DNA from: Candidatus Phosphoribacter hodrii
GTDB lineage: Bacteria; Actinomycetota; Actinomycetes; Actinomycetales; Dermatophilaceae
DNA: 64,000 nt
Direction of reading: 5' to 3'
Assembly (NCBI GenBank): GCA_016707175.1
Contig: JADJIB010000005.1
Span: 1-64,000, forward strand
The position numbers and the translations under genes were made by a program. The notes under the pieces are model-generated. The model was not told the DNA's origin. It saw nothing but the letters and a program-made list of their open reading frames with translations, and did not search any database. Positions within the stretch are counted from its first letter, which is position 1; the number at the start of each line of letters is the position of its first letter. Of this stretch, positions 23,743 to 33,424 are shown one piece after another.

Positions 23743-25452
23743 TCAGGCGATGTGGCGCCGGCTCGTGATGACCCGGAACCGGTTCGCGACGAACGCCGCA
23801 TCCGTGTAGGACGCGTTCGCCGCCGGGTTGGCGCCCGTGCCGTGGTAGTCCGAGAACGCCGCCGTCTGGTTGACGAACACCGAGCTGGTGAGGTTCTCCG
23901 ACAACGCCACGCCCGCCGCTGATGCCGCCGCGCGCGCCTGCTCCAACACGGCCTCATCGGACGAATAGACCGCCGCCGTCATCGCGCCGTGCTCACGGAT
24001 CGTCGAGACGAGCCGCTCCAGCGACGCCTCGGTCGAGGCCGTCTTGATGACGAAGGCGACCGGCCCGAACCATTCCTTCGTGTAGACCGCCTCCGCGGAG
24101 GCGTCCAGCGCGACCAGGCCGGGTGCACGGCATACGGCATCGGGGTATGCCGGGTGCGCAACTTCGCGGGACGCGAGGACAACGCGACCGCCAGCGTCGG
24201 ACGCGATCTGCTCGAGAGCCGCCGCGTTGGCCCGCACCTGCGGGTTGACCGTCGCGCCGAGCATCTCGACGGCCTTGGCGTCGTCAGCCGTGAATCGCGC
24301 GACTGCCGCGCCGATCCGGTCGGCGATCTCGTCGAAGGTCAGCACGCCCTCGTCGGTCGGGACCTCGGCCTGGACATAGACGTTCTGCGGGGTCGTGCAC
24401 ATCTGCCCGGAGAAGAGCGTGAACGAGAAGGCGAGGTTGCCGAGCATCCCCTTGAGGTTGTCGGTCGAGTCGATGACGACCGTGTTGACGCCGGCCTTCT
24501 CGGTGAAGACCAACTGGCCGCTGGCCGCGCCGTGCTGCTCGAGCCACGCGCCGAAGAACGGCCCGCCCGTGTAGTCGATGATCGCGATCTCGGGCCGCTC
24601 GGCGAGGGTCTTGGCCAGGCCGTCGCCGTCGTTCTCAGCGGCAAGCTGCACGAGCGCCGGGTCAAACCCGTTCTCGCGCAGGACATCCCGGGCGATCTCG
24701 ACGGTGATGGCCAGCGGCAGCGCAGCGCGCGGGTGCGGCTTGATGATGACCGGGTTGCCCGTGACGAGCGAAGCGAACAGGCCCGGATAGCCGTTCCACG
24801 TCGGGAAGGTGTTGCACCCGATGACCAGCGCGACCCCACGCGGCACGACCTGGTAGTCCTTGCGCATCCGCAGCGGGGCGTCGCGCCCGGGCTTCTCCCA
24901 GATCGCCGACGCGGGGATCCGCTCCATCTCGACCATCCCGGCGATGACCGCCTCGAGCGCGCGGTCCTGGGCGTGCGGCCCACCGGCCTGGAACGACATG
25001 ACGAACGGCTGACCCGACGTGTGCATGACCGCGTTGGCCATCTCGAAGGACCGCGCGTTGATCCGCTCGATCATCTCGACGCACACGGCCGCGCGCACCC
25101 GAGCGCCGGCGTCGCGCCACGCGGGGATGGCCGCAGTGGCCGCCGCGAGCGCCGCGTCGAGGTCCAGCCGCGGGTAGCGCACCCCGAGCACCGGCCCGTA
25201 GGGGGAGACCTCGCTGCCCACCTCGGTGCCGTCGCTCGGCTGGCTCGCCAGCGCGGCATACGGGGCATCGAGGTGCTGCTGGTATGCCGCGAGCCCCTCG
25301 GCCGCGGCGTTCTCGCCGTAGACCTTCGGCGACGGGGACTCGGGGTAGCGGGAGTAGTAGCTGCGCGTGGCCAAGGCCTCACAGGCCTCGTCGAGGACCG
25401 TCTGGTACTTCTCGACGAGGGGGTGGGCGGGCGTCGTTGCCAAAGTCGTCAC
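23743..25452 (-). CDS. paaN: Phenylacetic acid degradation protein PaaN (aldehyde dehydrogenase family)
   Basis: A 569-residue aldehyde-dehydrogenase-fold protein without the C-terminal MaoC hydratase domain of PaaZ. The nucleotide/active-site regions are CNTFPTWNGYP, IIKPHPRAALPLA, and the catalytic Cys in LFSGQMCTTPQNVY. It is the type annotated PaaN in actinobacteria, thought to oxidise the ring-opened semialdehyde of the phenylacetyl-CoA pathway. It is divergent from paaH across a 90-base gap, consistent with shared control, for instance by a PaaR-type regulator not present here. Two GTATGCCG-type octamers form an inverted pair inside the gene near 24128-24152. Confidence 0.88.
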   Translation of the reverse strand: MTTLATTPAHPLVEKYQTVLDEACEALATRSYYSRYPESPSPKVYGENAAAEGLAAYQQHLDAPYAALASQPSDGTEVGSEVSPYGPVLGVRYPRLDLDAALAAATAAIPAWRDAGARVRAAVCVEMIERINARSFEMANAVMHTSGQPFVMSFQAGGPHAQDRALEAVIAGMVEMERIPASAIWEKPGRDAPLRMRKDYQVVPRGVALVIGCNTFPTWNGYPGLFASLVTGNPVIIKPHPRAALPLAITVEIARDVLRENGFDPALVQLAAENDGDGLAKTLAERPEIAIIDYTGGPFFGAWLEQHGAASGQLVFTEKAGVNTVVIDSTDNLKGMLGNLAFSFTLFSGQMCTTPQNVYVQAEVPTDEGVLTFDEIADRIGAAVARFTADDAKAVEMLGATVNPQVRANAAALEQIASDAGGRVVLASREVAHPAYPDAVCRAPGLVALDASAEAVYTKEWFGPVAFVIKTASTEASLERLVSTIREHGAMTAAVYSSDEAVLEQARAAASAAGVALSENLTSSVFVNQTAAFSDYHGTGANPAANASYTDAAFVANRFRVITSRRHIA

Positions 25453-25542
25453 AATCTTGATGATATCTGCGAGGGCAAGAGTGCGTCACGTCGACAAGTG
25501 GTCGGCAACCTCACGTGGCCAGCCGCCCGGGGGTACACCAAG

Positions 25543-26734
25543 ATGGGCCCCATGGGTGCTGACGTCGACAAGTTGGGGCCGGTCGGAGTGATCGGCGCGG
25601 GGGCCATGGGCTCCGGCATCGCACAGGTGGCTGCCTCGGCGGGTCACCCGGTGTTCCTCTGCGACGCGTTCGAAGGGGCCGCCGAGCGGGCCCAGACGCG
25701 GATCGCCGCCGACCTGGCCAAGCGGGCCGCCCAGGGGCGGATCACCGCCGAGGACGCCGCCGCCATCGCCGCTCGCATCACTCCGGTGGCCGCCGCCACC
25801 CATCTGCCCGCCTGCATCGTCGTCATCGAGGCGATCGCCGAGGACCTCGACGCCAAATCGGCACTCTTCGAGGAGCTTGGGCCGCACCCAGCCGGCCACG
25901 ACGATCCTCGCCACCAACACCTCGAGCCTGTCGATCGACGCCATCGCCCCGGCCGCGGCGCACCCGGGCCGGGTGCTCGGCCTGCACTTCTTCAACCCGC
26001 CGCCGGCCATGAAACTCGTCGAGGTCATCCGCGGCGAGACGACCACCCAGGCCGTCCTCGAAGCCGCGACCGCGCTGGTGGTCTCGTGGGGCAAGGTCGC
26101 GGTCCGCTGCGCGTCGACGCCGGGGTTCATCGTCAACCGGGTGGCGCGCCCGTTCTACGGCGAGGCGCAGCGGATGGTCCAGGAGGGCGTCGCCGACGCC
26201 GCCACCATCGACGCGTGCCTGCGCTCGGCGGGCTTCCGGATGGGGCCGCTGGAGCTCACCGACCTCATCGGCCAGGACGTCAACCTCGCCGTCGGCACCT
26301 CCGTGTGGAACCAGACCTCCCGCGACCCCCGTTATGCCCCAACGCCTTTCCAACAGGGACTTGTCGCCGCAGGTCACCTCGGGCGCAAGTCCGGTCAGGG
26401 CGTCTACACGTATGCCGCGGACGGCACCTCCCCCGACAACGTCCCCGACGAGGCACGCGTCGCTGAACTGCTGGCCAGCGGGGTGCTCACCAACCCGGTC
26501 GCGCGCACGCTGGCGATGCTCGTCAACGAGGCCGTCGACCTCGTCGACCGGGGCGAGGCCGGCCCGGCCGACGTCGACCTCGCGATGACGTTGGGCACCG
26601 GCTACCCCAAGGGTCCGATTGCCTGGGGCCGCGAGATCGGCTTCCTCAAGGTCCGCGACCAGTTGCTCGAGCTCGCTGACTCCTTCCCCGGCGGCCGCTA
26701 CCGGCCGAGCCCCGCGCTGGAGAAGCTCTCGTGA
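25543..26734 (+). CDS. paaH: 3-hydroxyacyl-CoA dehydrogenase (PaaH-like), interrupted by a one-base shift
   Basis: The protein oxidises 3-hydroxyadipyl-CoA with NAD+ in phenylacetate breakdown. The N-terminal Rossmann motif GVIGAGAMGSGIAQVAA is in one frame and the remainder, from TILATNTSSLS through HFFNPPPAMKLVEV to the C-terminal domain, is in the next. The switch is at 25879-25883, where GGG would need to be GG; removing one G restores FEELGRTQPATT. A homopolymer assembly error is likely. Starts at ATG 25543 or 25552. Its stop overlaps the paaI start by 4 bases, so the pair is cotranscribed. Confidence 0.85.
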
Positions 26735-27198
26735 GCACCCCTGCCGCCAAGCGCACACCGCCCCCGCTGCCGGGCTTTGACCTCGGCTTCCTTGAGGACC
26801 AGTGGGACGACGATCAGGCCTCCCGGCACATCGGCGTCGAGATCCAACTCCTCGAGCTCGACCACGCGGTCTTCTCGCTCAAGATCACCGAGCACCTCGT
26901 CAACGGGCACGGCATCGTCCACGGCGGCTACATCTTCACGCTGGCCGACACGACCTTCGCCTACGCCTGCAACTCCCGCGGCCTCACCACCGTGGCAGCC
27001 GGCGTCGACATCACCTTCGTGCAGGCGGCATACCTCGGCGATGTCCTCGTCGCGGATGCCCGCGTGCGCGCCAACTGGGGCCGTAGCGGCATCACCGACG
27101 TCACGGTGATCCGCGAGTCCGACGGCGCGCTCGTGGCCGAGTTCCGCGGCCGCTCGCGACAGATCCCGCCCAAAGCGACCCCGACGGCGCTGGCCTGA
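26731..27198 (+). CDS. paaI: Hydroxyphenylacetyl-CoA thioesterase PaaI
   Basis: A 155-residue hot-dog-fold thioesterase. The family signature NGHGIVHGGYIFTLADTTFAYACNS holds the catalytic Asp and HGG segment, and AAGVDITFVQAA follows. PaaI hydrolyses stalled ring-hydroxylated or epoxidised CoA thioesters, so it protects CoA pools during phenylacetate catabolism. GTG 26731 overlaps the paaH stop (GTGA), which supports both the start and the operon. Confidence 0.93.
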   Translation: MSTPAAKRTPPPLPGFDLGFLEDQWDDDQASRHIGVEIQLLELDHAVFSLKITEHLVNGHGIVHGGYIFTLADTTFAYACNSRGLTTVAAGVDITFVQAAYLGDVLVADARVRANWGRSGITDVTVIRESDGALVAEFRGRSRQIPPKATPTALA

Positions 27199-27226
27199 CG
27201 CCGCCCCGCTGGAGACCAGAGTCCGT

Positions 27227-28069
27227 TCAGTCGAAGAGCGGGACGACGAGCGCGTGCCAGGTGTCGGGGCCGACGATCCCGTCGGCGGGCGGGAGGAAGA
27301 CCCCCTGCAACCCGCGCACCGCGGCGTCGGTCAACGGGCCGAAGTGGCCGTCGACGACCAGCCCGCTGAGCAGCGTCTGGATCGCCTTGACGTGCTCGCC
27401 GTGGTCGCCCAGGTGGGCAGCGACGATGAGCCCCGGCCAATCGAGTTGCCCGGCAGTCGTGCTGATGTAGGTCGCGCGCTGGGTGAGCTGCCACTGGCGC
27501 ACCGCCTCACCCGTCGCCGGACCATAACTCCCGTCGGCGACGATGCTCGCCCCGTGATGGCGCAGCAGGTGTTGGATCGCCAGGACCCGGTGGTTGGTCG
27601 CCTGCGTCGAGCCGGGCTTGACCAGCGGCCAGAGGTCCACGCCGGGGCGCAGCGCCTGCAGGAACGACCAGGTCTCCCGGCCGGCGGCGCCGTCCTGGCT
27701 CAGCCCCCATGACTTCTGGAACCACCGGACGCGCTCCTCGGTCAGCGGCCCGAAATTGCCGTCGACCGCCAACGGGTCGTCGTCGACCCAACGCGGCAGT
27801 TGGAAGCTCTGGACCGCCTTGACGAACTCGCCCGAACTGCCGAGGCGGGTGGTGCGCACGAGGGCCAGCCAGGTCGGCAGGTCGACGACTCCCGACGCCG
27901 GTATGCCGTGCGCCCCTTGGAAGGCGGTCACCGCCGCCCGGGTGGCCGGGCCGAACAGCCCGTCGGCGACGATGACGTGGCCGTGGCCGCGCAAGAGGTA
28001 TTGAAGGCCTCGCACGATGACGAGCAGATCGTCGCCCTCGTGCACATCCGACCATGGTTCAACGTTCAT
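27227..28069 (-). CDS. Protein of repeated peptidoglycan-binding (PG_binding_1) domains
   Basis: A 280-residue protein made of about four tandem peptidoglycan-binding-1 repeats. Each carries a VDGxFGPxTxxAV core: VADGLFGPATRAAV, VDGNFGPLTEERV, VADGSYGPATGEAV and VDGHFGPLTDAAV. No signal peptide or catalytic domain is visible from ATG 28069, so secretion is uncertain and it may be a substrate-binding accessory. It is opposite to paaI and the ABC transporter and transcribed alone. Confidence 0.8.
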   Translation of the reverse strand: MNVEPWSDVHEGDDLLVIVRGLQYLLRGHGHVIVADGLFGPATRAAVTAFQGAHGIPASGVVDLPTWLALVRTTRLGSSGEFVKAVQSFQLPRWVDDDPLAVDGNFGPLTEERVRWFQKSWGLSQDGAAGRETWSFLQALRPGVDLWPLVKPGSTQATNHRVLAIQHLLRHHGASIVADGSYGPATGEAVRQWQLTQRATYISTTAGQLDWPGLIVAAHLGDHGEHVKAIQTLLSGLVVDGHFGPLTDAAVRGLQGVFLPPADGIVGPDTWHALVVPLFD

Positions 28070-28218
28070 CCCGAGTCCCTCCCGATGGGTAACAGTCAGG
28101 CTACGCCGTCGCCGCGTGCAGCCGCGTCCATAGCCAGATCTGCAGGTCGAGTGGCAGGATGCCGAAAATGCAGGGCATGACATGCCGTGCAAGCGGATCA
28201 CCTCGGAAGGAAACATCC

Positions 28219-29150
28219 ATGGCACGTCGTCACACCCTGACCTACCTGGCTGGCATCGCAGTTGCGGGACTCGCGCTGTCGGCTTGTGGCTCCAGCTCAC
28301 TGACCCCCACCGCAACGACTGCTGCGAGCAAGGCTGCCAGCGCAGCAACGTCCGCCGCCACGGCGGCCAGCGTCGACCCGGCGCTCGTCGCCAAGATCCC
28401 GGCCAAGATCAAGTCGGCCGGAAAGATCGTCATCGGCACCGACGCGACCTACCAGCCCAACGAGTACCTCGACACCGACGGCAAGACGGTCATCGGCATG
28501 GACGTCGAGCTGTTCGACGCCGCGATGGCGAAGTTCGGCGTCAAGACCGAGTGGGTCCCGTCGGCCTTCGACTCGATCATCCTCGGCGTCGGCAGCGGCA
28601 AGTTCGACGTCGGCGTCTCGTCCTTCAGCATCAACGACGAGCGCAAACACAGGCCACCATGATCAGCTACTTCAAGGCTGGTACTCAGTGGGTCGTGGCC
28701 AAGGGCAACCCCAAGAACATTGACCCCAACAACGCCTGTGGGCTCAAGGTCGCGGTCCAGAAGGGCACGGTGCAGGTCGACGACCTGACCGCCCGCAGCA
28801 AGAAGTGCACCGACGCCGGCAAGGCTGAAATCACCCCCCTGGTTGACCCCGACCAGGCCAAGGTGACCGCGATGGTGCAGTCGGGCAAGGCCGACGCCAT
28901 GATGGTCGACCTCCCGCCGGCCATCGCCGCAGTCGACCTCACCGGCGGCACGGTTCAGTTGCTCGGCGAGCAGTACGACTCGGCCCCCTACGGCTACGTC
29001 CTGCCCAAGGCCGAGACCGACTTCGCTCAGGCCATCGTCGACGCGCTGAAGAAGCTCCAGGCCGACGGGTCCTACACGAAGATCCTCACCAAGTGGAAGT
29101 GCCAGGGCGGCGCGATCACCGACTTCGCCGTGAACCCGGCTGTCGGCTGA
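28219..29150 (+). CDS. Amino-acid ABC transporter substrate-binding lipoprotein, one-base shift
   Basis: Extracytoplasmic solute-binding protein of family 3 (polar amino acids). The N-terminus has a lipoprotein signal ending LALSACGSSS. GKIVIGTDATYQPNEY and GMDVELFDAAMAKFGVK are typical. The frame breaks at about 28644-28648: AAACACAG would need one more A to read ERKTQATMISYFKAG. A lost A in a homopolymer is the simplest cause. ATG 28219 follows GGAAGGAA. Permease and ATPase genes follow, completing a three-component importer. Confidence 0.87.
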
Positions 29151-30092
29151 CGACTCAATCGACTCGCGACCGGCCGGGCGTGATTCACGCCCGGCCGGTC
29201 CGGCATCCGTGGCGCTGGGTCGCGATCGCCGTCATGGCCGTCCTCTTCGCGATGATGGTGAGCTCGTTCGTCACCAATCCGCTGTGGGACTTCGGCTACG
29301 CCTTCCAGATCATGCAGCAGACCCCCGTCATCGAGGGTCTGTGGCCCGGCACGATCTTCGGCACCGTCGGCTCCATGCTCATCGGTGTCGTCCTCGGCGT
29401 GATCCTGGCCATCATGCGCCTTTCCGACAACCCGGTCCTGCGCTCAGCCGCCTTCGTCTACACGTGGTTCTTCCGGGCGATGCCGCGCTACGTGCTCCTC
29501 GCGATCCTCGGTGTTGGCGTCGGCTTCCTCTACCCCAACCTCAACATCGGCCTGCCGTTCGGTGAGCAGATCGCGGGCCGTCGGGCTGTCCTCGACCTCA
29601 CCTTCTTCACCCTCCGCTGGAACGCCTTCTCCAGCACCGTCTGGGTCGGAATCCTCGGCCTCGGCCTCTCCGAGGCGGCATACATGGCCGAAATCGCGCG
29701 CGCGGGGATCCTGTCGGTCGACAAGGGTCAGGCCGAAGCCGCTCAGGCTCTCGGGATGAGCAGCGGACAGGCGATGCGGCGGATCATCCTCCCGCAGGCG
29801 ATGCGGGTCATCGTCCCCCCGACCGGCAACGAGACGATCGCCATGGTCAAGGACACCTCGCTCCTCATCGCCGCGAACATCATCACCGAGCTCTACTACC
29901 AGGCCTACAACTTCGGTCAGCGGAGCTTCAAGATCATGCCCGGCCTTCGTGGCGGCCACGCTGTGGTACCTCATCGTGTGTTCCGTCCTCATGGTCGGCC
30001 AGTCCTACCTGGAGAAGTACTTCGGCCGCGGCTTCGGTGCCGTCCCGAAGAAGACCAAAGAGAAGATCATGAAGATCGAGGCGGACCACTGA
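29147..30092 (+). CDS. Amino-acid ABC transporter permease, one-base shift near the 3' end
   Basis: Inner-membrane permease of the His/Glu/Gln type. The hallmark EAA loop is EAAQALGMSSGQAMRRIILPQAMRV. The reading frame shifts near 29938-29943: CCCGGCC would need to be CCCGCC to continue MPAFVAATLWYLIVCSVLM to a stop at 30092. The start is unclear: CTG 29147, overlapping the binding-protein stop (LTTQSTRDRP), or GTG 29180, which sits in a strong hairpin. There is no ATG before 29234. It is cotranscribed with the binding protein and the ATPase. Confidence 0.82.
29168..29200. promoter_or_regulatory. Perfect intra-operon hairpin between binding protein and permease
   Basis: GACCGGCCGGGCGTGA (29168-29183) is exactly complementary to 29185-29200. 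A stable hairpin just after a solute-binding-protein gene is a known way to raise that protein relative to the membrane components, by 3'-end protection and partial termination. It overlaps the possible permease start. Confidence 0.6.
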
Positions 30093-30123
30093 TGGCCACG
30101 GCGACTCGACACCGGCCGGCGAG

Positions 30124-30948
30124 ATGCCCCTGGTCCGCGCCGTCAACGTCCTCAAGTCCTTCAGCGGCAACCAGGTGCTCAAGGGCATCGACATGGACGT
30201 GCACCGCGGCGAGGTCGTCTGCCTGCTCGGGCCCTCGGGCTCGGGCAAGACGACCTTCCTGCGCTGCATCAACCAGCTCGAGACCATCGACGGCGGCCGG
30301 ATCTGGGTCGACGGCGACCTCATGGGCTACGACGACCGGGGCGGCACCCTCTACCGGCTCAACAACAAGCGGATCGCCGCCCAGCGCCGTGACATCGGCA
30401 TGTGCTTCCAGCGGTTCAACCTGTTCCCGCACAAGACGGTCCTCGAGAACGTCATGGAAGCCCCGATCCAGGTCAAGGGCGAGAACAAGGCCGAGGTCGA
30501 GAAGCGCGCCCTCGACCTGCTGGCCAAGGTTGGCCTGGCCGACAAGCCGTCGGCCTATCCCGGCCAGCTCTCCGGTGGTCAGCAGCAGCGCGTGGCCATC
30601 GCTCGGGCGTTGTGCATGCAGCCCAAGCTCATGCTCTTCGACGAGCCGACGTCCGCCCTGGACCCCGAGCTCGTCGGCGAGGTCCTCACGACGATGCGTG
30701 AGCTCGCCGAGACGGGCATGACGATGATCGTCGTCACCCACGAGATGGCCTTCGCCCGCGACGTCGCCGACCGGGTCGTCTTCATGGACGGCGGCGTCGT
30801 CGTCGAGCAGGGCCACCCCAAGGACGTCATCAACAACCCGCAGCACCCGCGGACCCAGACGTTCCTGCGCCGGATGGCGGCCGAGGATCACACGAAGATC
30901 CCCGACCCCGCACCCATGGTGGACGGGACCGCGACGGACATCCTCTGA
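30124..30948 (+). CDS. Amino-acid ABC transporter ATP-binding protein
   Basis: A 274-residue ABC ATPase with Walker A LLGPSGSGKTTFLR, Q-loop, signature LSGGQQQRVAIARAL, Walker B LMLFDEPTSALDPE and H-loop VVTHEM. It powers the importer of the two preceding genes. ATG 30124 gives a slightly short N-terminus. ATG 30092, overlapping the permease stop, would fit better but lies in another frame, so one base may be missing around 30115-30123. A terminator follows at 30981-31027. Confidence 0.92.
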   Translation: MPLVRAVNVLKSFSGNQVLKGIDMDVHRGEVVCLLGPSGSGKTTFLRCINQLETIDGGRIWVDGDLMGYDDRGGTLYRLNNKRIAAQRRDIGMCFQRFNLFPHKTVLENVMEAPIQVKGENKAEVEKRALDLLAKVGLADKPSAYPGQLSGGQQQRVAIARALCMQPKLMLFDEPTSALDPELVGEVLTTMRELAETGMTMIVVTHEMAFARDVADRVVFMDGGVVVEQGHPKDVINNPQHPRTQTFLRRMAAEDHTKIPDPAPMVDGTATDIL

Positions 30949-30980
30949 CGGGGCCACACGGCATACCCACAAGCAACTGA

Positions 30981-31027
30981 ACAACAATCTGGGGCGTCGG
31001 CCAACACGGCCGGCGCCCCAGTTGTTT
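30981..31027 (+). terminator. Intrinsic terminator of the ABC transporter operon
   Basis: CTGGGGCGTCGGCC (30989-31002) pairs with GGCCGGCGCCCCAG (31008-31021) with one wobble, extended by AACAA/TTGTT, and is followed by TTGTTTT. Position right after the ATPase supports it. Confidence 0.8.
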
Positions 31028-31050
31028 TACCTGCTCAGAAGTTCACCCGC

Positions 31051-31920
31051 TCAGGGGTTCGCCCGCTCAGTGTCGTCGGGGTGGCGGTTGGGGGTGATCA
31101 CACCGACAGCGGGGCGCCACCACGGCATGGTGGCATCCTGGGTCCGCAAGGCCACCCGCCACGGAACGACCGCAGTCAGCCCGAAGAAAGCCAACGCCGC
31201 CGGCGCGAGAGCAGCCGCCGGTGTGGGAAGCAGTTCGTCCAGTGCGGCAGGAGCATCCGCGACGGCAGCAGGCACCGACTGCGGAACAGCCGGCGGGACA
31301 GGCACTCGGGGCGAGCCGCTGAGGTCGATGCGCACCTCGAGCGCTCCCCCGCCCATCGGAATGACCTCGGTGGGGCCCAACCGCTTCAACATGGCGATCG
31401 AGGCCGGATTGTCCGTGGCAACCGCCGTGACGATGCCGGTGACACCCTCGGGACGACGCGCCACCAGCACGGGCAGCAGCGCTGTCGCCACACCGCGGCC
31501 GTGCCAAGGGTCCATCACCGTGACCGCGACGTCGGCGGTGTCCGGTCGCTCCGGGTCACGCTTGATCCGCCCGATAGCGATGGGCAGCATCGACACTTCC
31601 GGGTCGTCGCTGTCGCCGAACACGTAGTAGGCCACGTGGTCCACGCCGTCGACGTCATCGACGAGGCGGGTGAGCATCTCCTCGGACAGATGCGTCATCG
31701 GAGTGAGGAACCGGTGAAACTTCGAGTCGGCCGACAGCCGCTCGTAGTTCACGGCATGCAGTTCGCGATCGCTGGGCAGAATGGGACGAATCCACACCCG
31801 GGTCCCGTCGCGCAGGCGGAACTCCTCGGGCGCGGGCACGTCGCCATGGGCGCTCGTCGGCCACCACCACAACAGCCAGCCCCGCAGCGCCCCCACCGCG
31901 TCATCCAAGAGATCTGACAT
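31051..31920 (-). CDS. GNAT-family N-acetyltransferase
   Basis: A 289-residue protein with one GNAT domain. LRDGTRVWIRPILPSD opens the domain, and VTVMDPWHGRGVATALLPVLV holds the acetyl-CoA-binding R/Q-x-x-G-x-G/A type motif. About 80 C-terminal residues are Pro/Ala-rich and then hydrophobic (ALAFFGLTAVVPWRV), a likely tail without a known domain. ATG 31920 is preceded by TCAGGGGAAG-like purines on the coding strand. Substrate is unknown. It is divergent from paaK1. Confidence 0.8.
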   Translation of the reverse strand: MSDLLDDAVGALRGWLLWWWPTSAHGDVPAPEEFRLRDGTRVWIRPILPSDRELHAVNYERLSADSKFHRFLTPMTHLSEEMLTRLVDDVDGVDHVAYYVFGDSDDPEVSMLPIAIGRIKRDPERPDTADVAVTVMDPWHGRGVATALLPVLVARRPEGVTGIVTAVATDNPASIAMLKRLGPTEVIPMGGGALEVRIDLSGSPRVPVPPAVPQSVPAAVADAPAALDELLPTPAAALAPAALAFFGLTAVVPWRVALRTQDATMPWWRPAVGVITPNRHPDDTERANP

Positions 31921-32007
31921 CTCAGGGGAAGGGTATCCAACCCGGTGTGGCGCGAACGACAGACGCGTTGTGTTGTGCACCGCATACCTCATGGACAGAA
32001 TCACCCC

Positions 32008-33311
32008 ATGACGACCGACCTCAGAGACGAGGGCGAGCGCTGGTCACTCGACGAGCTTCGAGTCCGCCAGTTGGAGCGCCTCAAGGACACTGTCCACCGC
32101 GTGTACGCGAACGTTCCCCACTACAAGAAGTCGTGGGACGAGGCGGGCGTCCACCCCGATGACATCCGCGAACTGTCCGACCTGGCCAAGCTCCCGTTCA
32201 CCGACAAGCTGACGTTGCGCGACAACTACCCGTTCGGGTTGTTTGCCGTGCCGCGCGAGCAGGTCGTGCGGATCCACGCCAGCAGTGGCACCACCGGCAA
32301 GCCGACCGTCGTCGGCTACACCCGCGAAGACATCGACATGTGGGCCGGGGTCATGGCCCGCTCGATCCGGGCGGCCGGCGGTCGCCCCGGTGACGTCCTG
32401 CACGTCGCCTACGGCTATGGCCTGTTCACCGGCGGCCTCGGGGCCCACTACGGCGCCGAGAAGCTCGGGTGCACCGTGGTCCCGATCTCCGGCGGCATGA
32501 CCGAGCGCCAGGTCCAGCTCATCCAGGACTTCGGCTGCAAGATCATGATGGTCACGCCGAGCTACTTCCTCTCGGTCCTCGACGAGTTCGAGCGCCAGGG
32601 CATCGACCCTGCCTCGACGACCCTGAAGATCGGCATCTTCGGTGCCGAGCCGTGGACCCCCGCCATGCGCACCGAGATCGAATCCCGTTGCCACATGGAC
32701 GCGGTCGACATCTACGGCCTGTCCGAGGTGGTCGGCCCCGGCGTCTCCTGCGAGTCTGCCGAGACGAAGGACGGCCTGCACATCTGGGAGGACCACTTCT
32801 ACCCCGAGATCATCGACCCCTCACCGGCGAGGTCCTCCCCGACGGCGAGCAGGGCGAGTTGGTCTTCACCAGCCTCACCAAGCAGGCCTTCCCGGTCATC
32901 CGCTACCGCACCAAGGACCTCACCCGGCTGCTGCCCGGCACGGCCTTCCCGACGATGCGCCGGATGGAGAAGGTCACCGGTCGCACCGACGACATGATGA
33001 TCATCCGCGGCGTCAATGTCTTCCCGACCCAGATCGAGGAGATCATCCTCGCCGAGCCCGGCCTCGCGCCCTACTTCCAGTGCGTCCTGACCCAGCCCGG
33101 CAACATGCTCGAGCTCACCGTTCTCGCCGAGAGCACCAAGACCCTCGGCGACGCCGACCGGGTCGAGTTGGAGAAGCGGATCGGCAAGCGGATCAAGGAC
33201 AACATCGGCACCACCGCCAAGATCGAGGTCCGCGCACCGGGCGGCATCGAGCGTTCGGTCGGCAAGGCCCGCCGGATCGTCGACACCCGCAAGTCCCCGT
33301 TCCCCACCTGA
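32008..33311 (+). CDS. paaK: Phenylacetate-CoA ligase PaaK, copy 1, one-base shift
   Basis: An AMP-forming ligase that activates phenylacetate to phenylacetyl-CoA. The motif HASSGTTGKPTVVGYTREDID and the YGLSEVVGPGVSCE segment mark the PaaK family; the C-terminal domain has VTGRTDDMMIIRGVNVFPTQ. The frame breaks near 32817-32823, where CCCC would have to be CCCCC to read IIDPLTGEVLPDG. This again points to a homopolymer error. A close paralogue follows 113 bases later in the same orientation. Confidence 0.9.
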
Positions 33312-33357
33312 TCGACCCGCGCGAGCCCACCGACCGCGTCACCAACCCAGCCGCATT

Positions 33358-33401
33358 CGGTATGCCGCGCATCGCCCCCTGAGGCGGTGCGCGGCATACC
33401 G
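33358..33401. terminator. Hairpin with inverted GTATGCCG octamers between the two paaK genes
   Basis: CGGTATGCCGCGCATCGCC pairs with GGCGGTGCGCGGCATACCG across CCCTGA with a single wobble. It lies 47 bases after paaK1 and before the ribosome binding site of paaK2 (GAAGAGGAG). Confidence 0.7.
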
Positions 33402-33424
33402 TGCGCCGAAGAGGAGCACCCCCG

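Noticed and set aside
23989..25542. Plus-strand open frame opposite paaN leading into paaH
   Set aside because: Only the part from 25543 is real (paaH start); the rest is the complement of paaN.
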